A stretch of DNA of 64,000 nucleotides, taken from NCBI GenBank assembly GCA_019637195.1, contig JAHBWA010000023.1, positions 1 to 64,000 on the forward strand. The letters are read 5' to 3'. The DNA comes from Labilithrix sp. GTDB lineage: Bacteria; Myxococcota_A; Polyangia; Polyangiales; Polyangiaceae. A program made the position numbers and the translations under genes. The notes beneath the pieces were generated by a model. The model was not told where the DNA came from and did not search any database. It was given only the letters and a program-made list of their open reading frames with translations. Positions 24,159 to 34,306 of this stretch are shown in pieces; position 1 is the first letter of the stretch, and the number at the start of each line of letters is the position of its first letter.

Positions 24159-24593
24159 ATGATGAGCACCCACGCGAAGACCGGGAGCCACGAGGGCCAC
24201 GTCACCCGGACGACGAGGATCCGGCAGGTGATGACGCCGGCGCCGCACACCATCGGCAGCGATCAGAAGCTCGCGCTCGCGCACAAGGTGATGCGCGAGC
24301 ATCGCCTGCGGCACCTCCCCGTGCTGCGGGCCGGCAAGCTCGTCGGAGTCCTGTCGGAGCGCGACCTGTTCTTCCTCGAGACGATCGCCGGAGTCGACAT
24401 CGACATCGACGCCGTGTCGGACGCCATGAGCTCGGACGTCTACACCGCGCACCCGGACGACGCCCTGCGCGACGTCGCGCGCACCATGGCTGCTCGCCGG
24501 TACGGCTGCGCCGTCGTGATGGACAACGGCCAGCTCCTCGGTATCTTCACGGCGACGGACGCGCTCCGTCATCTTGCCGAGGCTCTGGCTTGA
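24159..24593 (+). CDS. CBS-pair protein
   Basis: 144 residues (143 if the adjacent second ATG is used). Two CBS motifs: R-Q-V-M-T-P-A-P-H-T-I ... L-R-H-L-P-V-L-R-A-G-K-L-V-G-V-L-S-E-R-D-L and D-A-M-S-S-D-V-Y-T-A ... G-I-F-T-A-T-D-A-L-R-H-L. A 17-residue basic, His-containing lead precedes the first. It is followed 20 nt later by a universal stress protein, so the two likely form an operon. Expected to bind AMP/ATP. Confidence 0.87.
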   Translation: MMSTHAKTGSHEGHVTRTTRIRQVMTPAPHTIGSDQKLALAHKVMREHRLRHLPVLRAGKLVGVLSERDLFFLETIAGVDIDIDAVSDAMSSDVYTAHPDDALRDVARTMAARRYGCAVVMDNGQLLGIFTATDALRHLAEALA

Positions 24594-24613
24594 GCCCACC
24601 AGCGGAGACGACC

Positions 24614-25036
24614 ATGAAGACGATCCTCACGTGCCTCGACACCTCTCCGCGCGCTCCGCACGTCCTGTCCACGGCGGCGGACCTGGCGCGCCGCACGGGC
24701 GCGCGCCTCGTCCTGTTTCGCAGCGTCGGCTTGCCGCCGGAGCTCGCGCGCGAGGACATCATCGGCGTGAGCCCGAACGCCCTCGCGGACAGGCTCGTCG
24801 AGGCCGCCAAGACGGACCTCGAGCGTTTCCGCGCGGACGTCCCGGCGGAGCTCATGGCGGGCATCGAGGTGCGCGTCGGTACGCCGTGGAACGCGATCTG
24901 CGCCGAGGCGACCGCGCGCGGCGTCGACCTGATCGTCATCGGCTCGCACGGCTACGGCGGCATCGATCGCCTGCTCGGGACCACCGCGGCGAAGGTCGTG
25001 AACCACGCGGACCGCTCGGTCCTCGTCGTGCGCTGA
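24614..25036 (+). CDS. Universal stress protein (UspA family)
   Basis: 140 residues; GGAGA precedes the ATG. It starts M-K-T-I-L-T-C-L-D-T-S and ends with G-S-H-G-Y-G-G-I-D-R-L-L-G-T-T-A-A-K-V-V-N, the ATP-binding Usp motif. Second gene of the CBS-UspA unit. Confidence 0.88.
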   Translation: MKTILTCLDTSPRAPHVLSTAADLARRTGARLVLFRSVGLPPELAREDIIGVSPNALADRLVEAAKTDLERFRADVPAELMAGIEVRVGTPWNAICAEATARGVDLIVIGSHGYGGIDRLLGTTAAKVVNHADRSVLVVR

Positions 25037-25094
25037 CCAGGGCGACGCGCGCCGGCGGGGGCCCCACCGACCCGTGACCTGATCAGCCGGAGCT

Positions 25095-26090
25095 TCACAT
25101 GACGAGGACCGCCGCCCCGTCGACGAGGCCGTCGCGCAGGCGGAGGAGCGCCTCGTTCGCGCGCTCGAGCGGATGCCGCTCGAAGCGCGTTCGCAGCGGC
25201 AGCCGCGCCGCCAGGTCGAGCAGCTCGGCGGCGTCCCTCCGCGTGTAGTTCGAGACGCTTACGAGGCTCCGCTCCCACCAGAGCAGGTCGTACGAGAAGC
25301 TCGGGACGCGATCGAGGTGGATCGCGTTGATCGCCACCGTGCCTCCGCGCGCGGTCCGCCGGAGCGCCGAGACGACGACGTCGCCCGCCGGCGCGAACGT
25401 CACGGCGGCGTCGAGCGGCTCGGGCGGCTCGTCGTCGTAGGCGCCGGCCCACGCGGCGCCCATCTCGACCGCACGCGCCTGCTCCGCGGCCCCGCGGGTC
25501 GCGACGAACACGCGGCAGCCCCAGTGCCGCGCGACCTGCATCGCGAGCAAGGCCGACGCGCCGAAGCCGTAGAGCCCGACGCGCATCCCCGGTCGGACGC
25601 CGGCTCTCCCGAGCGCGCGGTAGCCGATGACGCCTCCGCAGAGCAGCGGCGCCGCGTCGATCGCGTCGAACCCGACCGGCACGGCGAACGCGAAGGGCGC
25701 CTTGACGACCGCACGCGTCGCGTACCCGCCGTCGAAGTCCCAGCCGGTGAAGCGCGCGGCCTCGCAGAGGTTCTCCCGCCCCGCGACGCAGTGGAGGCAC
25801 ACCCCGCACGCCGACCCGAGCCACCCGGCGGCCACGCGATCGCCCACCGACCAGCTCGAGACGCCGGAGCCCACGGCCACCACCTCGCCGACGAGCTGAT
25901 GCCCCGGGACGATCGGCAGACGGCGCGCCGGGAGCTCCCCCGACACGAGCTGGAGGTCCGTCCGGCAGACGGCGCACGCGCGCACCGCGACGACGAGCTC
26001 GTCCTCGGCCGGGGTCGGATCAGGGGCCTCCTCCAGGCAGAGCGGCGCCACGCTCGTCGGGCTCGGCCGGCGGAGGACCATGCGCTTCAT
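25095..26090 (-). CDS. Zinc-dependent alcohol dehydrogenase
   Basis: 331 residues, medium-chain family. C-A-V-C-R-T-D and G-H-Q carry catalytic zinc ligands, and C-G-V-C-L-H-C-V-A-G-R-E-N-L-C the structural zinc. G-H-Q-L-V-G replaces the usual G-H-E, and C-G-G-V-I-G-Y-R-A-L-G-R-A-G with G-L-Y-G-F-G-A-S-A matches the TIGR02822 (AdhA-like) group. It probably oxidises or reduces primary alcohols/aldehydes with NAD(P), useful under low oxygen. Convergent with the UspA gene. Confidence 0.85.
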   Translation of the reverse strand: MKRMVLRRPSPTSVAPLCLEEAPDPTPAEDELVVAVRACAVCRTDLQLVSGELPARRLPIVPGHQLVGEVVAVGSGVSSWSVGDRVAAGWLGSACGVCLHCVAGRENLCEAARFTGWDFDGGYATRAVVKAPFAFAVPVGFDAIDAAPLLCGGVIGYRALGRAGVRPGMRVGLYGFGASALLAMQVARHWGCRVFVATRGAAEQARAVEMGAAWAGAYDDEPPEPLDAAVTFAPAGDVVVSALRRTARGGTVAINAIHLDRVPSFSYDLLWWERSLVSVSNYTRRDAAELLDLAARLPLRTRFERHPLERANEALLRLRDGLVDGAAVLVM

Positions 26091-26104
26091 CGCGCGCAGA
26101 TCGC

Positions 26105-26120
26105 TGCATGCCGCGTTCCT
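26105..26120 (-). promoter_or_regulatory. Weak sigma-54-type promoter candidate for alcohol dehydrogenase
   Basis: The minus strand reads AGGAACGCGGCATGCA: correct spacing, three mismatches. The -12 C is 16 nt before the ATG, the same geometry as the stronger sites. Confidence 0.3.
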
Positions 26121-26152
26121 CGTCCGCGCCAGGCGCGCGTCGGGGGCCTGGC

Positions 26153-27796
26153 TCAGGCGACGAGGCCCCTCGGCCACGTCGCGAGCGCGCGCGCCGCGTG
26201 CGTGAGCGCCTCCTCGACCGTGGTCGAGGTGTCGACGCGCACGTGCTCCGCCGGATCGAGCTCGACGATCGGCTCGTAGTCGGCGACGAAGGCGTCGAGG
26301 ATCTCCGGCGTCGCGTCCGAGACGTGCGCCTTCGCGCGCGCCGCGAGCCGGGCGCGGCAGAGCTCGACGGGCGCCACGCACTCGATCAGCCGGAAGCGGA
26401 CGCCGTGCTTCTCCGCGAGCGCGCGCGCGAAGGCGCGCGCCTCGACGCTTCGGAACGACGCGTCGACGATCACCGGCCTGCCGGACGCGAGGACGCTCTC
26501 GGCGCGCCGGAGGACCTCGGCGTAGACGCGCGCGCTGAACGCGCGATCGTACGCCCCCTCCCAAGCGCGAGCGGCGGCGTGGGCCGTCGGGGCGAGGCCG
26601 ATCATGAACTTTCGCGTACGGTCCGCGTCGACCACCGGAGCGCTCAGCTCCTCGCCGAGGCGCTCCGCGAGCGTGCTCTTGCCCGACGCGATGCCGCCGG
26701 CCACGGCGACGAGCGCCGGCTCGAGCAAGCTGCGCCCCCGCGCCGCCTGCGCGAGCAAGAGGTAGCGCCGCGCCTCGGCGCGCGCGGCGGCGACGACGGG
26801 CTCCGGGGACCCGGGCCTCGCCGCGGCCGAAGCGGCGATCTTGGCGCGCACGCACGCGCGGTAGCTCTCGTAAAAGTCGAGGACGCGGTAGAGGTCGAAG
26901 TCGTTCGACGCGCGCGCGTACGCCGCGACGAAGCGCTCGGCCAGGTCGACCCGCCCCAGCCGCGCGAGGTCCATCGCGAGGAAGGCGACGTCGGCGCAGA
27001 CATCGGCGAACCGGTAGCGATCGTCGAACTCGATCCCGTCGATCACCTCGAAGTCGAGGTCCGCGGCGTGGAGGAAGACGTGCTCGAGCCGCAGGTCCCC
27101 GTGACCGTCGCGGACGGCGCCCGCGAGCATGCGCTCCTCGAAGACCTCGCGGTGCCGGCGGACGAACGCGAGCTGCCAGCGCTCGATCTCGGCCAGCGCC
27201 TCCTCGGAGACGAAGTCGCCGCCCGCCTCGCGGAGCGCGTCGAAGTTGTCGCGCACGTTGCGCTCGACGAGCGCGGGGCTCCCGCCGCGCGCGACGCGCG
27301 GCCCGCTCGGGGCGTCGGCGTGAAAGCTCGCGATCGCCTGGGCGAGCGCGTCGATTTGCTCGCGGTGGAGCTCACCCGCCGCGAGGAGCGCGTCCGCGCG
27401 TCGCGCATCGTCGAGCCGCGTCATCTGGACCGCCCACTCGACGATCGCGCCGCCGCCGCTCTCCAGCGTGAAGCGACCGTCTCTGCGGCGGCGGATCGGG
27501 ACCACCCCGAGGTACGTGCGCGGAGCGAGCCGGCGATTCACGCGGACCTCCGCCCGACACGCCCGCTCGCGCGCCTCGAACGGCGCGAAGTCGAGGAACG
27601 GGAGGGTCACGGGCTTCTTGATCTTGTAGACCTCCGGCCCGAGCAGGACCCACGAGATGTGGGTCTCGACGAGCTTCACCTCGCGCCGATCGCGCGCGCG
27701 TCGAGCGCGGTCGCGGAGCTCCGTCAGGAGGTCATCCACCATGCGGCGGCGGACGATCCAGACCTCTTCGTTCGCGGGTGTCGATACGGCGGCCAT
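26153..27796 (-). CDS. APH-like domain fused to P-loop kinase (AAA_33)
   Basis: 547 residues. About 35-350 resembles an aminoglycoside-phosphotransferase fold (V-E-T-H-I-S-W-V-L-L-G, Y-K-I-K-K-P-V, catalytic D-G-H-G-D-L-R-L-E-H-V and I-D-G-I-E-F-D-D). About 370-540 is a zeta-toxin/AAA_33-type kinase with Walker A G-G-I-A-S-G-K-S-T. The architecture is that of mycobacterial Rv2004c, a DosR-regulon protein of unknown substrate. Earlier in-frame starts exist (27814 ATG, 27883), but a near-perfect sigma-54 site at 27810 would exclude them, so I choose 27796. Confidence 0.8.
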   Translation of the reverse strand: MAAVSTPANEEVWIVRRRMVDDLLTELRDRARRARDRREVKLVETHISWVLLGPEVYKIKKPVTLPFLDFAPFEARERACRAEVRVNRRLAPRTYLGVVPIRRRRDGRFTLESGGGAIVEWAVQMTRLDDARRADALLAAGELHREQIDALAQAIASFHADAPSGPRVARGGSPALVERNVRDNFDALREAGGDFVSEEALAEIERWQLAFVRRHREVFEERMLAGAVRDGHGDLRLEHVFLHAADLDFEVIDGIEFDDRYRFADVCADVAFLAMDLARLGRVDLAERFVAAYARASNDFDLYRVLDFYESYRACVRAKIAASAAARPGSPEPVVAAARAEARRYLLLAQAARGRSLLEPALVAVAGGIASGKSTLAERLGEELSAPVVDADRTRKFMIGLAPTAHAAARAWEGAYDRAFSARVYAEVLRRAESVLASGRPVIVDASFRSVEARAFARALAEKHGVRFRLIECVAPVELCRARLAARAKAHVSDATPEILDAFVADYEPIVELDPAEHVRVDTSTTVEEALTHAARALATWPRGLVA

Positions 27797-27809
27797 TGGC
27801 CGAAGGACG

Positions 27810-27825
27810 AGCATCGCGCGTGCCA
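27810..27825 (-). promoter_or_regulatory. Sigma-54-type promoter candidate for APH-kinase gene
   Basis: The minus strand reads TGGCACGCGCGATGCT: a perfect TGGCAC, N5 and ATGCT. The -12 C is 15 nt before the chosen ATG. Confidence 0.55.
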
Positions 27826-27877
27826 CCCGCGGGATCGAGCGAGGCCGCGAGCGAACACGGCGCGACGCGGCTCCCCC

Positions 27878-27892
27878 GCGCAAGGCGTGCGC
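27878..27892. promoter_or_regulatory. Candidate activator palindrome (RYGCA-N5-TGCGC)
   Basis: GCGCAAGGCGTGCGC is centred about 86 bp upstream of the predicted start of the APH-kinase transcript, just past the stop of the NtrC-type gene. A second perfect palindrome, ACTTGCGCAAGT, lies at 27896-27907 across that stop. Confidence 0.45.
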
Positions 27893-27893
27893 C

Positions 27894-29257
<1,364 letters not shown>

Positions 29258-29261
<4 letters not shown>

Positions 29262-30826
29262 GCCTCTCGTCCTTCCAGCGGCAGCGTGACCCGGAACCGG
29301 GTCCGACCGGGGTGGCTGTCGACGTCGATGTTACCGCCGTGATCGGTCACGATTCGATGGACGATCGCGAGACCGAGACCGGTGCCCGTCGGCTTGGTCG
29401 AGTAGAACGCGTCGAAGATCGACGGCTCGCCCGACGGGATCCCGGGACCGTCGTCCTCGATCTCGATCCAGACGTGGTGCGGCTCGCGGCGCGCGCGGAC
29501 CGTGACCGTCCCCCCGCCCTTCGGCACCACGGCCTCCACCGCGTTCTGAAGCAGGTTGAGGAGCACCTGCTCGAGCCGCTGCGCGTCGCCGACGAGGACG
29601 AGCGGGCCCCGGGGGAAGTCCGTCCCGATCGTCACGTGCCCCGCGCGGGCCGCCGCGTCGACGAGCTGGACCGCGCGCTCCGAGATCGCCCGGGCGTCGA
29701 CCGGCGCGCAGATGAGGCGCTGGGGTCGGGCGAAGTCGAGGAACTCGGTCACGAGGCGCGCGAGGCGCTGGATCTCGTCGCCGACGACGTGGACGGCCTC
29801 GAGCGCCTCGGTAGAGCCGCCCTCGCGCGCGAGGGCGCGCTCGAGGAACGAGACGTGGAGCCGCGCGCCGTTGAGCGGGTTCCTGATCTCGTGCGCCAGG
29901 CCCGCGGCGAGCGTCCCGACGGCGGCGAGCCGCTTCACCTGCTGCTGGCGCTCGCGCTCGATGCGCTCCTCGGTGACGTCACCGCCGATCAGAAACCGCG
30001 CGACGCCGCCCTCGTCCTGCCCCGACGCGGGCGCCACTTGCCATCGCACGTCGCGGACCTTGCCCGAGCGGGTGACGAGCGGAAGCTCGGTGCTCATCTC
30101 GGCCGACGCGGCGACGAGCCGCGCTCCGTCGGACTCGCGAAGGCCCTCGGAGACGAAGAGCTCGACGAACGACCGCCCGAGCACCTCGTCGCGCGCGTAG
30201 CCCGTGAGCTGCTCGGCTTCGCGGTTGAAGAGCGCGACGCAGCCCGACGCGTCGAGGCCGATGACGAGCAGCGGCGCGAGCTCCACCGCTTGCACGTAGC
30301 GCTCGAGGCCCTTGTCGGCGGGCTGCGGGCGGGTCGTCTCGCGGCGCGCCGCCCGCTCGACGCGGGACATGAGGTCGATCCGGTAGCTCTCGAGCATCAC
30401 CGCGAGCTCGATGTCGAGGAGCCGCGAGAGCGCGTCGCCGACGGGCACGGCGTCGGCGGCCTTCTCGTCGATCACCGTCGTGAGCGAGGAGCGGATGAGC
30501 GCCATCGCCGTCAGCATGTAGCGCTGCGGCAGGCCGACGCGCACGTGGACGCGGCCGATCTGCTCGGTCTTCTGGAAGTAGGCCTCGTCGTAGACCCCGC
30601 CGAACACGCGCTCGAGCCAGGCGACCATCGAGCCCTGCAGGCGGACGATCTGGTCTTCGCCGGTGAAGACCGCGTGGGCGTCCTCGTGCTCGCGGATGCG
30701 CTCGTAGAACTCCTGCGCGATGCGCCGAAAATGCGGCTCGGCGTGCACGGCGAACGCCGCGAGCAGCCGCGCGTCTTCGTCGGTGAAGCGGACGTACCGC
30801 TTCAACTCGTCGACCCGTGATTCCAT
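29258..30826 (-). CDS. Globin-coupled PAS histidine kinase
   Basis: 522 residues. About 1-155 is a protoglobin/globin-coupled-sensor domain with the proximal histidine in [10 protein letters not shown] (His94). About 173-290 is PAS, then HisKA with His312 ([12 protein letters not shown]) and a HATPase with N-L-L-Q-N-A, D-D-G-P-G-I and G-T-G-L-G-L. Soluble, no membrane helix. Globin-coupled kinases such as Anaeromyxobacter AfGcHK sense O2 through heme. ATG at 30826 is used; an in-frame TTG at 30847 is an alternative. It presumably phosphorylates the adjacent NtrC-type regulator. Confidence 0.9.
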
Positions 30827-30876
30827 ACCGCGAGCATAGTAGAGCAAGCTTCACGCTCGGGCGCCTCCGGCAGCGC

Positions 30877-30892
30877 TGCAGCCACCGTGCCA
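30877..30892 (-). promoter_or_regulatory. Sigma-54-type promoter candidate for sensor kinase operon
   Basis: The minus strand reads TGGCACGGTGGCTGCA: perfect TGGCAC, N5, CTGCA. The predicted start is near 30866, with a leader of about 40 nt. This would make the operon sigma-54 dependent and possibly self-regulated. Confidence 0.5.
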
Positions 30893-31133
30893 CGCGGGCA
30901 CGAGCCACGCGCGAGTCGTCCGCGAGGGCCGCCCCGGCGCCGGATCCTCGAGGTGACGCGCCGCGAGCCCACCCGGCGCGACCAAGCGGGCGCGCACGGA
31001 TTGCGCACGGACGCAGGACGTGCGCAGCGCGAACCCGACGCGCCAGGGTCGTCGAGGCTCGGCGGGATGGCTTCGGGGGTCTCGCCGGGAAGGCGTCAGG
31101 CCTCGCCGGGACAGGTCGTCTGGCGCGGACGCG
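30893..31133. other. Intergenic region upstream of kinase operon
   Basis: No gene is evident. It holds the palindrome at 31011-31025 and an overlapping 8-bp inverted repeat TGCGCACG/CGTGCGCA (31002-31009 and 31019-31026), then reaches the 3' end of the trehalose glycosyltransferase gene. Confidence 0.5.
31011..31025. promoter_or_regulatory. Candidate activator palindrome (RYGCA-N5-TGCGC)
   Basis: ACGCAGGACGTGCGC, centred about 152 bp upstream of the predicted start of the kinase-regulator transcript. Overlaps an 8-bp inverted repeat. Confidence 0.45.
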
Positions 31134-32555
31134 TCAGGTGTAGAGCAGCTGCACCAGCGCCCCCCAGCGCTCGAGGGCGGTGAGGCTGAGGTACCGCTCG
31201 CGGACGCGCTCGTGGGCAGCGCCGGCGAGCGTGTCCGCGAGCGCCGGCGACGCGAGGATCCGACCGAGCGCGCTCGCCGTCTCAGCGGGGTCCGTCGGAT
31301 CGTGCACGAGGAGGCCCTCGACGCCGTCGCGGATCTGGTCCTGGATCCCGCCGACGGCGCTCGCGACGATCGGCCGCCGCTTCCACATCGCCTCGGTCAC
31401 CGTCAGCCCGAAGCCCTCGCGCAGGCTCTTCTGGACGACCACGGCCGCGTGCCGCTGCAGCGCGTTCACGATCGCGGCGTTCTCGTCGGCGTCGGCCATC
31501 GGCAGCTCCGCGAGGTGAACGCGGCGCCGCACGCCGTCGGGCAGCTCTCCCCACGCGCGCGTGACCTCGCGGAGCACCTCCGGGCCCTCGGGATCGTCGG
31601 CGACGCCGCGCTGCGCGGGCCCCGCGAGCACGAGCTCGGAGCCGAGGTCCTGGCCCTGCTCGATCAGCCGCGCGAAGCCCGCGAGCAGGCCCGCGTGATC
31701 CTTCATCCGATCCCAACGCGAGATCTGCACGACGAGCGGCGTGCTCCACGCGGGAGGCCCGCCCACGCGGATCACCTCGGCCCGACGCGTGACCTCCTCG
31801 GTCGCGCCGTCCTCGCGGACGTAGACGGAGCAGCACGCGCCGCCGCGCTCGACGAGGCCGGCGGTGCCGAGGACCGCGCGCGTCGAGGGCTCCGGCATCC
31901 ACTGGTTCTTGACGGAGAACGGGTCGATGTTCGGCGGGATGGTCACGGCGTGCGCGCACGGAAACCAGCTCGGGACGTAGGCCGAGCGCGTGAAGACCGC
32001 GATCGGGACCTCTTCGAGGTACTTGCGCAGGAAGGCCCATCCCGCGTCCGCCTCGGCCCCGGGCCCCTCGTGCCCGATGTGGCACCGCCAGACGACGCGC
32101 TCCCCGAGCCGGCGAAGGTGCGGGACCAAACCGGCGGTCTGGGGGTCGTGGCAGATGATCGCGTCACCCGGCCGGAGGAGCCGCTCGATCTCGGCGAAGT
32201 TCTGCGCCAGCACGCGCTCGTAGAGCGCGGCCTCGCGAGCCCCGAGGACCGATCCGTCGCCCGCGTTGTCGTGGAGCGCGTTGTGGAGGCGCTTGGTGAT
32301 CGCGAAGAACTCGGGCGGCCCCTCGATGACCAACCAGCGGACCTCGACGCCGACCCCGCGCGCGTACCTCAGCAGCGAGCGGATGATCTCGGCGACCCCG
32401 CCGCCCGCCGCCGTGGAGTTGACGTTCCAGACCGTGTGCGGCCCGATCGCCGCGCGCGCGACCGCTGCCGCGCGCGCGACCGCCTCGACGCGCTCGACCC
32501 CGACGAGCTCGACGAACGGGCTCAGCGCGCGCGCGGACACCTGGACCTGGAACAC
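31134..32555 (-). CDS. treT: Trehalose glycosyltransferring synthase, GT4 family
   Basis: 473 residues from a GTG at 32555 (V-F-Q-V-Q-V-S-A-R); the frame upstream is Arg/Ala repeat shadow. V-N-S-T-A-A-G-G-G-V-A-E-I, H-D-P-Q-T-A-G-L, W-R-C-H-I-G and I-P-P-N-I-D-P are typical of TreT, and K-S-L-R-E-G-F-G-L-T-V-T-E-A-M-W is the GT4 donor-binding E-x7-E region. TreT joins NDP-glucose and glucose to trehalose, a protectant in dormancy and desiccation. A sigma-54-type site at 32569 supports the GTG start. Confidence 0.85.
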   Translation of the reverse strand: MFQVQVSARALSPFVELVGVERVEAVARAAAVARAAIGPHTVWNVNSTAAGGGVAEIIRSLLRYARGVGVEVRWLVIEGPPEFFAITKRLHNALHDNAGDGSVLGAREAALYERVLAQNFAEIERLLRPGDAIICHDPQTAGLVPHLRRLGERVVWRCHIGHEGPGAEADAGWAFLRKYLEEVPIAVFTRSAYVPSWFPCAHAVTIPPNIDPFSVKNQWMPEPSTRAVLGTAGLVERGGACCSVYVREDGATEEVTRRAEVIRVGGPPAWSTPLVVQISRWDRMKDHAGLLAGFARLIEQGQDLGSELVLAGPAQRGVADDPEGPEVLREVTRAWGELPDGVRRRVHLAELPMADADENAAIVNALQRHAAVVVQKSLREGFGLTVTEAMWKRRPIVASAVGGIQDQIRDGVEGLLVHDPTDPAETASALGRILASPALADTLAGAAHERVRERYLSLTALERWGALVQLLYT

Positions 32556-32568
32556 GTCGCCGGCTCGC

Positions 32569-32584
32569 TGCGAGCGGCGTGCCC
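32569..32584 (-). promoter_or_regulatory. Sigma-54-type promoter candidate for treT
   Basis: The minus strand reads GGGCACGCCGCTCGCA: GGCAC, N5, TCGCA. The -12 C is 15 nt before the GTG. Confidence 0.4.
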
Positions 32585-32632
32585 TCGTCGCGCCGCCGGG
32601 CTCGCGGCGCGCTGCCCTGCGCGAGCCGGAGC

Positions 32633-32700
32633 GCGCGCGGCGCTGGCCGGAGCAGGCGCGCGGCGCTGGCCGGAGCAGGCGCGCGGCGCTGGCTCGAGCG
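32633..32700. repeat. Three 23-bp direct repeats upstream of barrel-like gene
   Basis: gcgcgcggcgctggccggag-type units at 32633, 32656 and 32679. The third copy has diverged at its end (ctggctcgagcg), and that divergence creates the sigma-54-type site at 32690. Confidence 0.8.
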
Positions 32701-32705
32701 ATGCA
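32690..32705 (+). promoter_or_regulatory. Sigma-54-type promoter candidate for barrel-like gene
   Basis: TGGCTCGAGCGATGCA with correct spacing. The -12 C is 15 nt before the ATG at 32719; if used, the AGGAG at 32709-32713 would lie upstream of the transcript. Confidence 0.4.
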
Positions 32706-32718
32706 TTCAGGAGATGGC

Positions 32719-33318
32719 ATGCCCCGCGCGCTCGCGAGGATCCTCCCCTGCATCGCCGCCCTCGTCGTCGCCACGACCGCGGGGACGGCGCGCGGTGCGG
32801 AGCAGGAGCCGGCGGTCGACGAGCGCTTCCGCGGCCTCTATGTCGGCGCCGGCTCCAGCGTCACCTCGATCGCCGGGAGCGCCGGCGTCCTGGTCGGACC
32901 GGAGCTCGGCGTCGTCGCGGGCGACTACGTCTTCGGCGTCGCGGGATACGGTCTCGCCAGCGCCGTGGAGCCCGCGTCGCTCCAAGCGTCCGGAGCAGCT
33001 GCGCACGTCCACCTCGGCTACGGGGTCGCGCAGATGGGCGCCGTCCTCTTCAAGGACGAGATCGTGCACGTCATTCCCGCGCTCACCTTCGGGGCCGGAG
33101 GAGTCAACGCGGTCCGGCGAGAGTCCTCGAGCAGCGAGGCCATCTGGCTGCTCGAGCCGAAGCTCGAGCTCGAGCTCGCGCTGCCGTCGCTCCGCGCGGT
33201 CCGCTTCGGCGCCCGGGGCTCGTACCGGTTCGTCTCGGCGTTCGAGCTCGACGGGCTCACCGCCGCAGGCCTGTCCGGCCCTGCCGCGGGGGCGTTCGTG
33301 AAGGTCGGGTTCTTCTGA
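32719..33318 (+). CDS. Exported protein, probable small outer-membrane barrel
   Basis: 199 residues. CAGGAGATGGC precedes the ATG. The signal peptide ends at A-R-G-A. The mature part is Gly/Ala-rich with alternating strands (L-Y-V-G-A-G-S-S-V-T, V-G-P-E-L-G-V-V-A-G, F-G-A-R-G-S-Y-R-F-V) and ends in phenylalanine (V-K-V-G-F-F), as expected of outer-membrane barrels. Role unknown. Confidence 0.65.
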   Translation: MPRALARILPCIAALVVATTAGTARGAEQEPAVDERFRGLYVGAGSSVTSIAGSAGVLVGPELGVVAGDYVFGVAGYGLASAVEPASLQASGAAAHVHLGYGVAQMGAVLFKDEIVHVIPALTFGAGGVNAVRRESSSSEAIWLLEPKLELELALPSLRAVRFGARGSYRFVSAFELDGLTAAGLSGPAAGAFVKVGFF

Positions 33319-33327
33319 CGCGCGCCG

Positions 33328-33343
33328 CGGCTCGCGGATTGCA
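33328..33343 (+). promoter_or_regulatory. Sigma-54-type promoter candidate for CBS gene
   Basis: CGGCTCGCGGATTGCA with intact TTGCA. The -12 C is 14 nt before the ATG at 33356. Confidence 0.45.
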
Positions 33344-33355
33344 GCCGAGCGCAGC

Positions 33356-33838
33356 ATGAAGAGCGCCGAGCGAGGGAAGACCGCGAAGCTTGGGGACATC
33401 ATGACGACCCCGGTGCTCAAGCTCGCGCCGAGCGAGCCCGCGAGCGACGCGCTCGCGATGATGCGCGACGAGGGCGTGCGGCACGCGCCCGTCGTCGAGG
33501 GCAACGCGATCCTCGGCATCGTCTCGGAGCGCGATCTCGGAGGCCCGCACGGCGGGCTCACGCGAAAGAACCGCACCGTGCGCGATCTGATGCGGACGAA
33601 CCCCGTGCTGGGCGCGCCCGAGATGAGCGTCACCGACGCGGTCGTGCTCCTCCGTGAGCGCCGGCTCGGCTGCCTCCCGATCGTCGACGCCGGGCGCCTC
33701 CTCGGCATCGTGACGCGCAGCGATCTCCTCGCCTCGCTCGCCGATCTCCGCCGCGCGCGCAGCGGCGCCGAGCGCGGGGCGGCGGACGTCCCGCGCCCCC
33801 CGCTCGTCGTCTCGCCGAACCGGGACAAGTGGCCCTGA
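33356..33838 (+). CDS. CBS-pair protein
   Basis: 160 residues. CBS motifs at about 12-68 (D-I-M-T-T-P-V ... H-A-P-V-V-E-G-N-A-I-L-G-I-V-S-E-R-D-L) and 76-130 (D-L-M-R-T-N-P-V ... C-L-P-I-V-D-A-G-R-L-L-G-I-V-T-R-S-D-L). A 30-residue Pro/Arg tail ends the protein. Third stand-alone CBS pair of the window. Confidence 0.87.
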   Translation: MKSAERGKTAKLGDIMTTPVLKLAPSEPASDALAMMRDEGVRHAPVVEGNAILGIVSERDLGGPHGGLTRKNRTVRDLMRTNPVLGAPEMSVTDAVVLLRERRLGCLPIVDAGRLLGIVTRSDLLASLADLRRARSGAERGAADVPRPPLVVSPNRDKWP

Positions 33839-33857
33839 GCCCGGACGGCGCGCGAGG

Positions 33858-34304
33858 TCAGACGCGACTCGGACGGCGTCCCTTCGAGAGCACGGCCTCC
33901 TCGACGGCGTCGAGGATGTCGTCGAGCTCGACCGGCTTGTGGAGGACACCGAAGGCGCCCATCGTCCGGGCGAGCACGTCGATCGACGTGTCGGGGACCG
34001 CCGTGAGGAGCAGCGTCGGCGGGCGCTTGGCGAAGCGACGCATGACGTTCAGCACGCCGAGCCCGGAGTACCCCGGCATCCTGACGTCGAGGACGACGAC
34101 GTCGGGTGGCGCCGCCAGACCGTCGGCCGCCATCGCCAGGAGCTCGAGGGCCTGCGCGCCGTCGCTGACGTCCTCGACCGCGTAGCCGTGCGCGATCAGC
34201 TCGTCCTTCAGGACGGCCCGGAAGAGATCGTCGTCATCCGCGAGGAAGACGGTCGGCCGTCGGTCGACGACGCTCTCGCGCTCCTTCTCCTCCACCTGCT
34301 TCAT
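33858..34304 (-). CDS. Receiver-only response regulator
   Basis: 148 residues. D-D-D-D at the acidic pocket, V-V-L-D-V-R-M-P with the acceptor Asp, T-A and K-P motifs, all intact; no output domain. It begins two bases after the stop of a degenerate histidine kinase, so the two are one operon. It may act as a phosphate sink or by protein contact. Confidence 0.85.
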   Translation of the reverse strand: MKQVEEKERESVVDRRPTVFLADDDDLFRAVLKDELIAHGYAVEDVSDGAQALELLAMAADGLAAPPDVVVLDVRMPGYSGLGVLNVMRRFAKRPPTLLLTAVPDTSIDVLARTMGAFGVLHKPVELDDILDAVEEAVLSKGRRPSRV

Positions 34305-34306
34305 CG

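Noticed and set aside
27797..27883. Longer N-terminus for the APH-kinase fusion
   Set aside because: The extra codons overlap a near-perfect promoter match and are Arg-rich.
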